The translations under genes and the position numbers were made by a program. 64,000 nucleotides of DNA from Scylla paramamosain (Eukaryota > Arthropoda > Malacostraca > Decapoda > Portunidae): positions 20,386,223 to 20,450,222 of the forward strand of contig NC_087173.1 of NCBI RefSeq assembly GCF_035594125.1, in the 5' to 3' direction. Below are positions 14,683-31,600 of the stretch, in pieces (the first letter of the stretch is position 1; each line of letters starts with the position of its first letter). A model generated the notes under the pieces. It saw only the letters and a list, made by a program, of their open reading frames with translations, was not told the DNA's origin and did not search any database.

Positions 14683-14905
14683 GTTGGGTTAAGTTAGGTT
14701 AGGCAAGAAATTTTGGTAAATTTGTAGTTTAAGCCAATGTCCCCAATCTCTACCCACGGGCCACGGCGTTATTATTAATTTCCGACAAGTAGTGTAATCA
14801 TTAGAAATGATGTGAATAGTGAGAAGAACAAAATGAGGTAGGTTATTACCACGTAGTGTGTAATGGCTAAAACTATAATAAAACCCTAACCTAACCTAAC
14901 CTAAC
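14683..14905. repeat. Short telomere-type TTAGG / CCTAA motifs
   Basis: A degenerate TTAGG cluster at 14683-14703 and a (CCTAA)4 run at 14884-14905 in opposite orientation, about 180 bp apart. TTAGG is the usual arthropod telomere unit; here the runs are short and interstitial. Confidence 0.8.
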
Positions 14906-15114
14906 AACTGAAGTTCAGGCAACAATACACCATTTATGTTTACCTGTGGACTTAGAAAAAGTTGAGAGCGCTGTGCATTCCCAGGCCTATTCTGGCGTTA
15001 TTATTAATTTCCGACAAGTAGTGTAATCATTAGAAATGATGTGAATAGTGAGAAGAACAAAATGAGGTAGGTTATTACCACGTAGTGTGTAATGGCTTAA
15101 ACTATAATAAAACC
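14765..15114. repeat. 121-bp direct repeat pair
   Basis: 14765-14885 and 14994-15114 are nearly identical (one visible difference, GGCTAAAAC against GGCTTAAAC). Each contains a small hairpin, ATCATT-AGA-AATGAT. The (CCTAA)4 run sits at the end of the first copy only. Confidence 0.93.
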
Positions 15115-16521
<1,407 letters not shown>

Positions 16522-16607
16522 AGGAAGGATACTGGCCAAGGGCAACAAAAATCTAATAAAAAAAATGCCCACTGAAATGCCAGTCCCTAAAAGGGTCAAA
16601 GCAGTGG

Positions 16608-18522
16608 TCAAAAATTGGTGGATAAGTGTCTTGAAACCTCCCTCTTGAAGGAATTCAAGTCATAGGAAGGTGGAAATACAGAAGCAGGCAAGGAGTTCCA
16701 GAGTTTACCAGAGAAAGGGATGAATGATTGAGAATACTGGTTAACTCTTGCGTTAGAGAGGTGGACAGAATAGGAGTGAAAGAAAGAAGAAAGTCTTGTG
16801 CAGCGAGGCCGCGGAAGGAGGGGAGGCATGCAGTTAGCAAGATCAGAAGAGCAGTTAGCATGAAAATAGCGGTAGAAGACAGCAAGAGATGCAACATTGC
16901 GGCGGTGAGAGAGAGGCTGAAGACAGTCAGTTAGAGGAGAGGAGTTGATGAGACGAAAAGCTTTTGATTCCATCCTGTCTAGAACAGCAGTATGAGTGGA
17001 ACCCCCCCAGACATGTGAAGCATACTCCATACATGGACGGATAAGGCCCTTGTACAGAGTTAGCAGCTGGGGGGGTGAGAAAAACTGGCGGAGACGTCTC
17101 AGAACACCTAACTTCATGGAAGCTGTTTTAGCTAGAGATGAGATGTGAAGTTTCCAGTTCAGATTATAAGTAAAGGACAGACCGAGGATGTTCAGTGTAG
17201 AAGAGGGGGACAGTTGAGTGTCATTGAAGAAGAGGGGATAGTTGTCTGGAAGATTGTGTCGAGTTGATAGATGGAGGAATTGAGTTTTTGAGGCATTGAA
17301 CAATACCAAGTTTGCTCTGCCCCAATCAGAAATTTTAGAAAGATCAGAAGTCAGGCGCTCTGTGGCTTCCCTGCGTGATATGTTTACCTCCTGAAGGGTT
17401 GGACGTCTATGAAAAGACGTGGAAAAGTGCAGGGTGGTATCATCAGCATAGGAGTGGATAGGACAAGAAGTTTGGTTTAGAAGATCATTAATGAATAATA
17501 AGAAGAGAGTGGGTGACAGGACAGAACCCTGAGGAACACCACTGTTAATAGATTTAGGAGAAGAACAGTGACCGTCTACCACAGCAGCAATAGAACGGTC
17601 AGAAAGGAAACTTGAGATGAAGTTACAGAGAGAAGGATAGAAACCGTAGGAGGGTAGTTTGGAAATCAAACCTTTGTGCCAGACTCTATCAAAGGCTTTT
17701 GATATGTCCAAGGCAACAGCAAAAGTTTCACCAAAGTCTCTAAAAGAGGATGACCAAGACTCAGTAAGGAAAGCCAGAAGATCACCAGTAGAGCGGCCTT
17801 GACGGAACCCATACTGGCGATCAGATAGAAGGTTGTGAAGTGATAGATGTTTAAGAATCTTCCTGTTGAGGATAGATTCAAAAACTTTAGATAAGCAGGA
17901 AATTAAAGCAATAGGACGGTAGTTTGAGGGATTAGAGCGGTCACCCTTTTTAGGAACAGGTTGAATGTAGGCAAACTTCCAGCAAGAAGGAAAGGTAGAT
18001 GTTGACAGACAGAGCTGAAAGAGTTTGACTAGGCAAGGTGCAAGCACGGAGGCACAGTTTCGGAGAACAATAGGAGGGACCCCATCAGGTCCATAAGCCT
18101 TCTGAGGGTTTAGGCCAGCGAGGGCATGGAAAACATCATTACGAAGAATTTTAATACGAGGCATGAAGTAGTCAGAGGGTGGAGGAGAGGGAGGAACAAG
18201 CCCAGAATCGTCCAAGGTAGTGTTTCTAGCAAAGGTTTGAGCAAAGAGTTCAGCTTTAGAAATAGATGTGATAGCAGTGGTGCCATCTGGTTGAAGTAGA
18301 GGAGGGAAAGAAGAAGAAGCAAAGTTATTGGAGATATTTTTGGCTAGATGCCAGAAATCACGAGGGGAGTTAGATCTTGAAAGGTTCTGACATTTTCTGT
18401 TAATGAAGGAGTTTTTGGCTAGTTGGAGAACAGACTTGGCATGGTTCCGGGCAGAAATATAAAGTGCATGAGATTCTGGTGAAGGAAGGCTTAAGTACCT
18501 TTTGTGGGCCACCTCTCTATCA

Positions 18523-18533
<11 letters not shown>
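16608..18533 (-). pseudogene. Retrotransposon ORF2, reverse transcriptase part
   Basis: An uninterrupted frame of about 640 codons covering the connector, RT and C-terminal region. RT blocks in order are SNPSNYRPIALISCLSKVFE, DRQYGFRQGRSTGDLL, VALDISKAFDRVWHKGL (first catalytic Asp), GVPQGSVLSPTLFLLFINDL and the catalytic HSYADDTTLHF (YADD box), then LYKGLIRPCMEYASHVWGG. It ends in SFKREVSRHL. All catalytic residues are present. It lacks its own ATG: the frame would be entered from the endonuclease, but a small GAT-repeat expansion at the join puts the two halves out of register. It is therefore a single-lesion, probably young, copy. Confidence 0.9.
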
Positions 18534-21113
<2,580 letters not shown>

Positions 21114-21150
<37 letters not shown>

Positions 21151-21274
21151 GCCTTATTTTTCGTTGTACAGATGGTGATGCAGTGTGTGTTGCTTTGTCT
21201 TTTGTTGTACAGATTGTTATGCAGTGTGTGTGTGTGTGTGTGTTTTGCCTTATCTTTTGTTGTACAGATGGTGA

Positions 21275-21319
<45 letters not shown>

Positions 21320-21352
21320 GCCTTGTCTTACGTTGTACAGATGCTTATGCAT
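21114..21352. repeat. Minisatellite of 32-bp unit plus (TG)n
   Basis: Four copies of a roughly 32-bp unit containing GTTGTACAGATGGTGATGC, each separated by (TG)n of variable length. The His-Thr and Cys-Val open frames here are repeat translations. Confidence 0.92.
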
Positions 21353-21656
21353 GTGTCTTTAACACACTCACACATACACACACAATGGATAGGCAGATGA
21401 GTGAGTGGGTAGTTGGATGGGAATGGGTAGGTGGGTGAACTGGTGTGTGGATGCGTGGATAGATGGGTAGGTAGATTGGGTGAGTGGGTGAATTGGTGTG
21501 TATGAGAGGAATGTTAATCGCGGGACTAAGCCTGCAATGTGGCATGGGGGCTGGGGACTTTCCTTCTTATATACAGTTGCCGGGAACCCGTCCCTGCAAG
21601 GTGGATATGTACTATGTGGGCAAGCCAGCTTTCTGTAGGATCTGCCAGTAGTGGGG

Positions 21657-21724
21657 GCTGAGCTGAGGCTGCCAGTGGGGACAAGATGGCAGGGGGGGCG
21701 TGGGTGTGCAGATGAGATTCCAGT
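21657..21724 (+). repeat. 68-bp segment duplicated just upstream of SOCS6
   Basis: Matches 23281-23348 with two mismatches in 68 bases, in the same orientation. The second copy lies about 90 bp before the SOCS6 ATG. It could be a duplicated 5' UTR exon piece or a small dispersed repeat. Confidence 0.9.
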
Positions 21725-22826
21725 GCGACCACAGGATCAAGTACGGCTTTTGTGCATGAGGCCACATATGCAATTGTGCAAGGAGTGGTGAAAGAAGATA
21801 AGTTTCCACGAGGTACCAGAACTGAGCCTGGGCAGGTATGTACTGTAGGTGGCGTCTCCTGGCAGTCCCGGGCAGACGGCTGTCCCGCTACAGGTGCAGC
21901 CAAGAGGAACGTTGTAAGTGTGTATAATACGTGATCAGTAGTGTTTGTGTTATATGGTATTTATCATGTAGCGGGGTTATCCACAATTTAATCATCAAAC
22001 TTATTGTTACATAGCAGTGAGGTGTTTTATCACTTGTCAACAACTTTATTTATTTATTTATTTATTTATTTTTTTTTTTAAGTCGAAACCATTCTACCTT
22101 AAATAAAGCTGTTCCGGCATACTCAGTTTTATGACTTACGCAACATGCACTAAAAGGTCTGTATTAATAGTAGACTTACCTTTACTACCAAAATTTGGTG
22201 TAATATGTATTTAGTTCTTTTCTTTATTGTTCTCCTATTCTCTTCTTATCTTCTCTTTTCTTCGAAAATTGGTATAATATTTGTTTTGTTCCTTCCTTAC
22301 TGTCCTCCTCTGTTGTCTTAATTCTCTTTTCTACCAAAATTGATTTAATATTTGTTTATTGCTTCTGTTTTCCTGCTCAAACAATAATTTCCTTAATATA
22401 TGATTATCTTCTTCTGGATAAGGTTCTTGGGTTATTTCAATTTTTTCCTTTCTTCTAAATATCCGAGACACCACAATATAATATGATTAAGAATTTAACA
22501 TGGATAAATTGTAGTAGAAGTGAAGTCGAGTTATGAAGCCTTTGTAACGGCGCTCACCCATGTGTCAGTTCTGTCTGAGTTTTTGTTTCTTTCTTTCTAT
22601 TTCCTTTTCTTTTTCCCCTGTTGACCAAAAAAGATGTATATGTATTGTTATTTTTAGTTTCTTCAGTATATTTCCTTTCAAACAAGTATCTCCAATAATG
22701 TTGCCTTCGGTGCCTTGCCTAATATTTACATTGTTATTTATTCTTCTGCTTAGGTATAGGTTTCCATGTGATGTTTCTGTATAGTTATGTTGATTTATAC
22801 ATGGGAATTGGAAAAAGAAAAAAGAA

Positions 22827-22830
<4 letters not shown>

Positions 22831-22916
<86 letters not shown>

Positions 22917-22932
22917 GAGTATATATATATAT
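22831..22932. repeat. (AT)n microsatellite upstream of SOCS6
   Basis: AT dinucleotides broken once by ACGAGT near 22915. Confidence 0.96.
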
Positions 22933-23280
22933 TACTGCTACTTCTAATATGATACTACAACTCATGTTTTGAAAAAAAAAGTTTCTGAACGATTATCAAG
23001 TTGCATTAATATTAAAATTTGCTCTATAAATGTATTTTTGCACCAAAAGAGTCATTGTGCAAGACAACCATGAAATAAACATACTTTATGTGATATATGT
23101 AATTATGATAATAAAGAGTAAAAATAGCCTTTACGGAACAATGTTGTAGTTTTTGCTGTGGTATTTTGTATATGATATTTTCCTGCACATTACTGAGAAG
23201 GTGGCAGGGCCTGACATGACCCCGTGTGGGGCGAGACAGTCAATGCAATGGAATGCGTCTCGGCGAGGCGAGGCTGCCTG

Positions 23281-23348
23281 GCTGAGCTGAGGCTGCCAGT
23301 GGCGACAAGATGGCAGGGGGGGCGTGGGTGTGCAGATGAGATTCCACT
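23281..23348 (+). repeat. Second copy of the 68-bp duplicated segment
   Basis: Direct-repeat partner of 21657-21724. It lies in the probable 5' UTR of SOCS6. Confidence 0.9.
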
Positions 23349-23434
23349 TATTTTCCCTCGATTTCCGCGTACCACTGCCATCCAATGGCCGTGTCCCGCG
23401 GTGATTCCAAGCCGAGGGGCCATCCCGAGGAAAG

Positions 23435-25154
23435 ATGATGAAAAAAGTGAATTTGTCTCAGTTGTTGAGCCGTTCTCCGCGCCATGGAGGGAGGAGGGCG
23501 AGCAGTGCCAATGGCGAGGTGTTTGAGGTGTTGGTGGGCTGCTCCTCCTCCTCCACCTCGCCCCCCGCACACACTGGCACTGCCAACAACAACCCTGACA
23601 AGGCAGGCAAGAAGAAGTCCAAGTCTGGCATCCTGCAGACGCTCAAGAAGAAGCTGAGCGGGAAGCTTGACGCGTGCCAGGGGTCTCGCTGCAGCTCGCC
23701 CAAGAAGAGTAAAAGTTTCGAAGGTCTTTCCAACAGTTTTGGGGACTCCTTCTCTCAGTCCATTAGCGAGGAGTCCTCCAGTGATGGCCTGAACACGTCC
23801 GGGGGACAGACGCACAAGAGGCAGCACAACAAGCGTGCCATCCGCCCCATGCATACGCCAGTCACCAGGCAGAACTCCTCCTCCAGGGTGCTGTCTGAGG
23901 GCGAGGCTACCGTCAGACCGCACCACCACAGCCAGCTGGACACTGGTCGAGGGCACAGCCAGCAGCTGGATGTTGGACGGGGACACCAGCAGCTGGACAG
24001 TGTGAGGGGCTCGGGGGGTCAGGGCACAGAGCAAGTAGTGCCAGATCAGCCCGTTGCCTCCCTCTCTCTGTTTGGAAAGATGGCTAACCACATAATAGAG
24101 ACCACTGAGGTGGCAGCCTTCCCGAACACTTATGACGGTGGCACGACAGACACGACAGACTTGGTGCCACAGGTTCTGGTGGAGACAGTGAGTGGCACTG
24201 TGGACTCAAGGGTGGGCAGTGAGGGGCTGGAGCACAGTGCCATATCGGAAACATCCTCCCCTCTAGCCTACGGGGAGCTGTGGGGGTCTCAAGATGACAG
24301 CCTGGATGCCAGCAAACGCAGTCTGGCTGAGGAACTTTTCCGGCTGGCCAGATTTGGGTGGTACTGGGGCCCCATCACTCGTGCCGAGGCAGAGGAGAAG
24401 CTTGTTGACCAGCCTGATGGGGCCTTCCTGGTGCGGGACTCCTCAGACGACAAGTACCTCTTCAGCCTCAGCTTCAGGTCGTACAACAAAACGCTGCATA
24501 CCAGGATTGAGCACAGCAATGGTACGTCTTCACATTCGTATGTTTGTGCAACTCTTCGGAGGCAATGTATAACATGATTTGAAGCTCTCCTTGTGTCAGA
24601 TAAGGTGAAGTGTTCACTGTGAAGGGAAATTACATATCAGCTTTTTCCCTCATAATATGTACTGTAGTAAAAGAAACAAGAATGTATTTGTGTTTTGTGT
24701 AGTGTGTAAGAACCGAGACAAAATGTACTTTAGAAAAACTTGCAGCTTATTTGCAGTGTGGTACAGTAACAGGTGTGGTGAAGGAACCCCGGCATGTTTT
24801 GGTTCTGGGTGGAAGGAATGTTATGGGTGAAAGGAGAATGGTTCAGGTAGAAAGAACATGCTTTAGTTAAAAGGGATATGCTGTGGACTGAGGGAAAATG
24901 ATTCAGGTGAAAGGAAAATTATCCAGGTGGAGGGGTTGTGCTCTAAATGGATGGGACATGCTGTGGATGGTAGGGTTGGTATTAAAGTAACAAAAAATAA
25001 ATAAATAATTAAATAAAATAAAAATAAATAGATAAATAAATAAGAAAAATAAAAATTTAGTTTTATGTCATATTGGTAAATAAGGTTAAATATGTACAGA
25101 TGACTCCCTATTTGATGAAGCAGCTTTCTTACCTATATTTCTAACTAAAGCAAC

Positions 25155-25241
<87 letters not shown>

Positions 25242-25387
25242 GCTGTCATTGGCTAGAGCTGTCTTTGACCATTGAAGTTTGGTGTGAATCTTGGGTTCAA
25301 CTTCTTCCTCTCCCCCTTCACATCCCCTTCCCATTCCTCTCCCAGTCCCACTTCTCATATCCTTCATACATACTTACATACATACAT

Positions 25388-25466
<79 letters not shown>

Positions 25467-27328
25467 GGACTTAGGTGGAGATAGGGAGGGGATATGAGAA
25501 ATGTAGAAACAAAGAGGGAGTGGGGATGGGTAGGCAGACATGGAGTGGGTTGACATGTCATGACTTCTGACCTATGATATTTACCAATTAAAATCTCTTG
25601 ACTTGACGTGTCATTTTAGTTAAAAAATAAGGGTAGGAAGGCTACTTCATCAAGTAGAAAGCTATATGTACATTACATAAAAAAATGTAAAAGAAGTTAG
25701 GCCTGGCCCGTTCATTTCCTGTACAGGACAAGTTAACACAGGCTTTGTCCAACCGAACCAACCTGCATCAACATGACCTAAACAAGTGTCTGTCCTTCAG
25801 ATAACACTTCAAACATTTTGTTTCACTTCAGATTACTTTTTAATTGCTTATTTAAAGTGATTTACATCCAGATATGAGGAATAAGCAAAAAAAATAAATA
25901 AAACCTCCCAAAAATGATAAAACCCCCCAAAAATTGAATTAGGTTTAGAAAAAAAGGTTGGGTTTTTTTCCAACCTTGGTGGGTGGAGTGGACATGTTCT
26001 AAGTAAGTTGAGGAAAGATGCTCCAGGTGGATGGGAAATACTCCAGATGGAGGGAACATGATGCTGGAAGTGGAGAAGAATACTGTGGATGGAGGGTAAA
26101 TAGTCTGTATGGAGGGAGCATTCTTGGAGTGGAGTGAAGCAGTAATGCTCCAGGTAGATGGAGTATGGTTTGGGTGCTGTGGAAATAGTTTGAGTGGGGC
26201 AGAAATGCCCCAAGCAGCATGCTCTGTGTGGGTGAGAAGTGCTGCAAGTCGTGGAAATGAGTAGTTGGCTAGCATTAATTCCTGGGTTTAGTGTGGCTTA
26301 CTCTTAACACATTTGATGTTTGCTTTTATATACTGATGTAGCATGCAAATATATTCCTTAAGTGTTCACTCTTCACTTCCAGTCACATGTACAAAGAATC
26401 TTTGACCAATTTCATAATGACTTTGTTTTCTTTCTTGGCAGGATGGTTCAGCTTCTACCCACACCCTGAGCATGAGGACCACACCAGCCTGGTGGGACTC
26501 ATTGACCACTGTATGAGTCATTCTGAGTCAGGAGTATTCTGCTTCTCCCGGGCAAGGGTGCCGGGCTCCCCGTCCTTCCCTGTGAGGCTTACCAAGCCTG
26601 TCTCTAGATTTACTCAGGTGAGTGATACTGGGCAGGCCTAGGAAGATACAGAAGCAGTATGTTGTAGGACTTCTGGCAGCACTAGACATTGATGAGGCTG
26701 ATACAGTATATGGAGATAGTTAGAGGCATGTCATTAATCATCTAACCCAGAGAGAGACCATGGAATAACCTGACATTAAACAGAATGCTGGTGATGGCTG
26801 ATGCTCCATGCCTCCCACATCCTGCAGCTTTACTGCACAGGACTCTTTACTTTCATCTCTGTTCCTTTCACTTTGCTAATGCAAGAGTTTACCAATATCT
26901 TTCATCTTCTTGAGTGGTAAGCTCTGAACTTTCTTCCTATTCCTATATTTCCTCCTGCCTGTGATTTGAACTGTTTCAAAAAGAGAAGTCTAAAACATCA
27001 GAAAACTGGCCTTTACTTTTTATTTTCCTTTATGGAGTGATATTATGAACAGCATTTTTTTTTTTTTTTTCTTCCATTAAAAAATCAACCAGGGATGTGT
27101 CAGACTACAACATACTATTTATTTTCTTGCTTTGTATATATTTCAGTGTTGCATATTACTTATCTGTATGTTTGTGCATTCTAATTTTAGTACACAAAAT
27201 GTCTTCAGGTGCGATCCCTACAGTACCTCTGCCGATTTGTGATTCGCCAGTACACAAGAGTTGACCACATTCAAGCTCTGCCACTTCCCAGCCGCATCAA
27301 AGGTTACCTGGAGGAGGGGCACTACTGA
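23435..27328 (+). CDS. SOCS6: SOCS6-like suppressor of cytokine signalling
   Basis: The product is an SH2 plus SOCS-box adaptor that recruits Elongin B/C-Cullin5 ligases to phosphotyrosine targets. Coding exons are 23435-24521, 26442-26617 and 27209-27328, 1383 nt or 460 residues; human SOCS6 is 535. The N-terminal part is Ser-rich and has [17 protein letters not shown], like the SKSESLMGTLKRRLS region of human SOCS6. SH2 starts at [10 protein letters not shown] (W309); FLVRDSSDD holds the phosphotyrosine-binding Arg334; [12 protein letters not shown] ends exon 1. Exon 2 gives the rest of SH2 ([24 protein letters not shown]). Exon 3 is the SOCS box, [17 protein letters not shown] to YLEEGHY. 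VIRQYTR is closer to SOCS6 than SOCS7. Donors and acceptors are GT-AG with phases 1 and 0. Two ATGs are adjacent at 23435; the first is taken. Confidence 0.94.
24785..26260. repeat. Degenerate 20-25-bp minisatellite in two blocks, SOCS6 intron 1
   Basis: Blocks at about 24785-24980 and 25985-26260 consist of diverged units resembling ATGCTCCAGGTGGATGGGAA. They flank a 1-kb stretch with (AT)n, (GA)n and a possible MITE. Pro/Ser/His-rich open frames on the minus strand across 25848-26275 are by-products. Confidence 0.75.
25104..25663. mobile_element. MITE-like element with terminal inverted repeats
   Basis: The left end (TTGATGAAGCAGCTTTC near 25111) and right end (CTACTTCATCAAGTAGAAAG near 25642) are inverted copies of about 27 bp with a few mismatches. 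Inside are (AT)n at 25159-25237 and (GA)n at 25391-25462. Part of the left side recurs inverted in a NUP214 intron at 46400-46515. No transposase and no certain target duplication is seen. Confidence 0.6.
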
Positions 27329-28369
27329 CCGTGATCCTGCAGGAAGGCCATTATGCAAAGCTGGACTAATGAACAGTTCACCAGAAGCCCCTTGAGGAGC
27401 AATCTGTTCGTTGTTTTTATATTTTTGACTCACCAGGCACAGAAGTGCATTGATCAGTGTTTTGCCTGCAAGTGAAGGTGGAATTGCATCCTGCAACAAA
27501 CTGTACCCTTCCATCATAACAGGCTGCTGTTATACTGTGCTGAAAGCCTACATGTGTTTGTGGTAAGATACTTCCTCTGTGGGGAAGCAACGACACCCAA
27601 AATTTCATGTACTCCTTTTCCTTTCTCAGTCTGTCCTGCCCTTCTTCTCCCTGCCAAGTTGGCTGTCAAACCAAATACTTCACATTTAGCTGCCTTGCCA
27701 AAGGAGTGTCTCAATTGGTGCAATTTATAAGGCAATGCTGTGGTCAGGTTGCTGGGCATTGATATTTGAACTGTGTACTGTGGTTATATTGCAGTATTTG
27801 AACTGGTCTGTTCTATGAAATGTGGCTTTTCATTGTAACTTTTAATTTATGTTTTTTACAATATGTTTCTGCTTCTTCATTCCTTATCGTAGACGATTAT
27901 ACAATTACAAACACCATTCACACAAGAAACAGTACATAAATTAACTGAAAGCTCTTCAGTGTGATGCATTGGAATAGCCAAGCACTGTAATGCAGAAATT
28001 TATGCAGACAAAACTGTGCCATGTAAAATTTTCATCTTCCTTGTTACAAGACAACAACCACCTCAAGACCACATTGGCCTACAATGCACTTCTTACTTTG
28101 CACTTTTTCTTAATTATTATTCCATCAATTAAAGAAAAGTTAATCTCATCTGATTTAATGTGAGGAGAAGCATTGTTACGAAGACATGAAGAGAGGAATA
28201 TTAAATTAAATTAATGCTGTAAAATTAAGTTCACCCACAAGAATACCTTTGAAAAGAATGATTTCATGGTGCACTGTTGTCATGGGAATTATAAGTCAAA
28301 CTTGGGGTCTTCAGTGTTCAATGGAATACACAAGAGGCTATTTCATTCCCCAAAGAGAAATTTTGTTCC

Positions 28370-28456
<87 letters not shown>

Positions 28457-28620
28457 TACATTTCTCCAGTGTTGTGTTAAAGTGTAGAAAGCTAACAGCT
28501 ATTATTTGTATAGCATTAAAGGAACAGTAGGATTCTGAAAGAAAATGATAGGACTTCAGTAGAAAGTGTTCTTCACAAGTTGTCTGATACATTTTTGATT
28601 AATTAGTTAATTTATTGTTG

Positions 28621-28679
<59 letters not shown>

Positions 28680-31600
28680 TACAGTTTAGCATCACTGATT
28701 CTTGTTTAGTTTGTAAGCATGAATAACTCTCCCTCATGCTTTAAATCACTTCAGAAGAGTCACTGATAATTTTTCCTATCAACCCAGAACATTTTCACTA
28801 ACTAATAGCTTGAGTTGACATGACAGATTCATCACAGTAGCTCAATACTCAGTTCTCTCTCTTTTTCTTGGAAGAAAATTAAACACTCCTCTGAGGAGTG
28901 TCATTAATTGCTCTCTCAATGTCATAGTAATTTTTGTTACAATAAAGAGAAAAACATATATAAGTTATCATCCATCTGTAGAGTGACCCACAGCCACAGC
29001 TTAGGACGTACAGTGGCAAACTTGAAACTGCGCCAAGAGGATGGCTGTGAAGGTCGGTCACAGAAGTGGATGACTGACTGTACTGAGTGGTCTTACAATA
29101 GGAAAGTGACTGTTAGAGGCTAGAGAGTTTGTTGTAGGATGTTAAAAGATATCAGTTTGAATGACTGATTAGAAAATTGTTTCTCTGCGGTCTTCAGAGA
29201 AGCACCAGCCATGTGTAAATATTCCTTGTTCATCCTGATTCTCACCCATGCTTTCAGTTTTGTCATAGTGATACACTATGGAATCTGTTAAGTTTGATAG
29301 ATTTATACAACTTGTTTCTAATGCTTGTTCATAACAGCTGGAAAGACTATATAACTTTGTTTCTTAAGAATTGAGAAATTTATTATACATAGGAAGAAAT
29401 GAATACCAAAGGATCAGAATTGAGAATAATTAATTTGCTTATCAAAAGTATTTAAGAATTCAAGTAAGTTATCACATTGCCATGAAGATGAGATAACAAA
29501 ATGTAGTAATGGAGTAGTAGTGTGTGATGATTATTACAGTGGAATGGTGTCTGGTGAATAATTTTTTCAGGAAGTGAAAACACCTAAGCAGGATGAGAGT
29601 TTTCAGGAAAGTTGTTGGTACAGACATACAGCATTTTTCTCCTAGAAATATATTCCACTTTCAGTTCATCAGTATACATTTGAAGCACCATAACCCCTAA
29701 GCATTGAGGTCTGGCTCCATACAAGTACCTCATGTACTTGTATGTTGGGTTGTAAATGTTGTTGGGAATGTTGGGTTGTAAATCAGCCACATGTGTTTCC
29801 TTGTCACATATTGGTTTCATTTTAGAAGGCACCATGTGTGTATGATCCACATGCATTGAGATGCCATCTGTCATATTCATTTACACAGTTGTAGTCAGAT
29901 TGCTAAGTGTCCAATGTTTGCTCTTTAAGCACTTCTAATGCCAAAAACAGCCACCTCAAATACCTGTGATGTGTAAGAGTGCTTTAGAAAGAGCACTAGT
30001 AGCACTGAAAGTAGCATTTTTACTTGAATGAATTACATTTATTGGGATAAGGAAGATATGACATGGTCACAAGAGATGAGTGTGGGAGATGAATCACTCA
30101 TCACCTCAATCATCTTCATCCGGCTATCCACACATTTGCTTGATAAGTCTTCAGTAGGTGCGAAGGAATTTGACACAAACACACTGGAGTCTCTCCTGCA
30201 TTAAAAAAAATAAATAAAAAGAAGGGGAGGGGGCGGTCAAGAACAAGTGCTGTCAGGGTGAGGCATGTCTATACAAGCAGCAGTATACACATGCATAGAA
30301 GAGCACATTGTGCTTGGTACACCACATACCGCAGATTTTGTACTATACAAAAGTAAAAATGAATAAACATGCAAATACAAATGCAGAGCCTAAAAAAGAA
30401 AAAAAGGAAAAGAAAAGAACAAATACTTGTATGCATAGAATAGAACCTAATATTTTCCATACCCCCCACCACCACCATCGCACCTCCGAGAGTATGCTGC
30501 TGGCCTTGAACAGCTCACTCAGTTACTCAGCCTGGCTGCAGTGACCAGATTTACACTAATTGATTTTCACTTCCATTATTATAAACCAGTACAAAAGAAA
30601 GGATGTTACTCTGTTACAACTATTTCACTGATTTAAGTTCTGAAAAAAAATCAGGTAATTTTGAAAGTTCATTTTATTCCAACATGATCATAAGCACAGG
30701 GAATGACTGCAGGTTTCCCTTTGCCAGATGGTATTTGGTATTCACATCCATCACTACAGTCAGAAGGTAGACTTTTGTAGACAAATAAACTTTTTTTTAT
30801 CAGCCATGAAGCACAAGGCAACATTTAGTTGAATATTATTGAATACTCATGTTTTTGCACAATGGCTGTCATGAAGAAGCAATATTTTACAAATGCCAAA
30901 ATGAATTAGATATAAATTTATGTATACATGTTTGCAATTTTTTTTTTTTTTTTATAGTATTGCTAAAGTCAAACTAATAGTGAGAATGTCATATGCCTAG
31001 GAGGTATGCCATAGTGCACTATCATGTACTGGGAGAAAAGAAATGTAAAGTGACAAATTAGAATGCAAGTTGTGTGCAGACCAACAGACAGCCTGAATAT
31101 TTTTAATGGGAGCCTGTGCACCCTGCTGTTCATCTGTGTCTTACTACTCTTTTTTCTGACGTATTTCAAACTTACTAACTTTGATTTCAAAGTCCATCTT
31201 ACTATGAGTTCATCACTTATATTTGAATACTGTATGGTAAATGTCATGTCAGAGCACTTGCAGTACATGACCATTTTCTATAATACAATTTTGTTGCTTA
31301 TTTCCATGGGTAATCCCTCACTCACCACCAGAATAAAGGCAGTCTTCTTGACAAAATACACTTACACATGTGCATGTGTGTTGTTGAACAGTTTTTAGTT
31401 CTAGATAACCAGTTTACTCATAAGAAATAAAAAAAAAATGTAATTGGTTCAGTTCAGTAATTTCTGGATAGTCTATGATTAGACACTCCAAGGTTTTAAA
31501 AATAGTTACCTCAAACAGGGTCTCAACTTGAAACTGGAATATGTGCCTGATTAGGGCCCAGTAAAACTAGGCAGGCATATGTGGCTGTGTGGAACATGTT

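Noticed and set aside
21526..21903. 125-codon minus-strand frame starting MAAPVAGQPS
   Set aside because: No ATG at its start (TTG), no recognised domain, and it covers the 68-bp duplicated segment.
23348..24091. 247-codon minus-strand frame over SOCS6 exon 1
   Set aside because: Antisense shadow of the SOCS6 coding exon, which has clear SH2 homology on the plus strand.
25848..26275. Pro/Ser/His-rich minus-strand frames of up to 137 codons
   Set aside because: They follow the degenerate minisatellite in SOCS6 intron 1; the periodic PSxWSI-like pattern reflects the DNA repeat.
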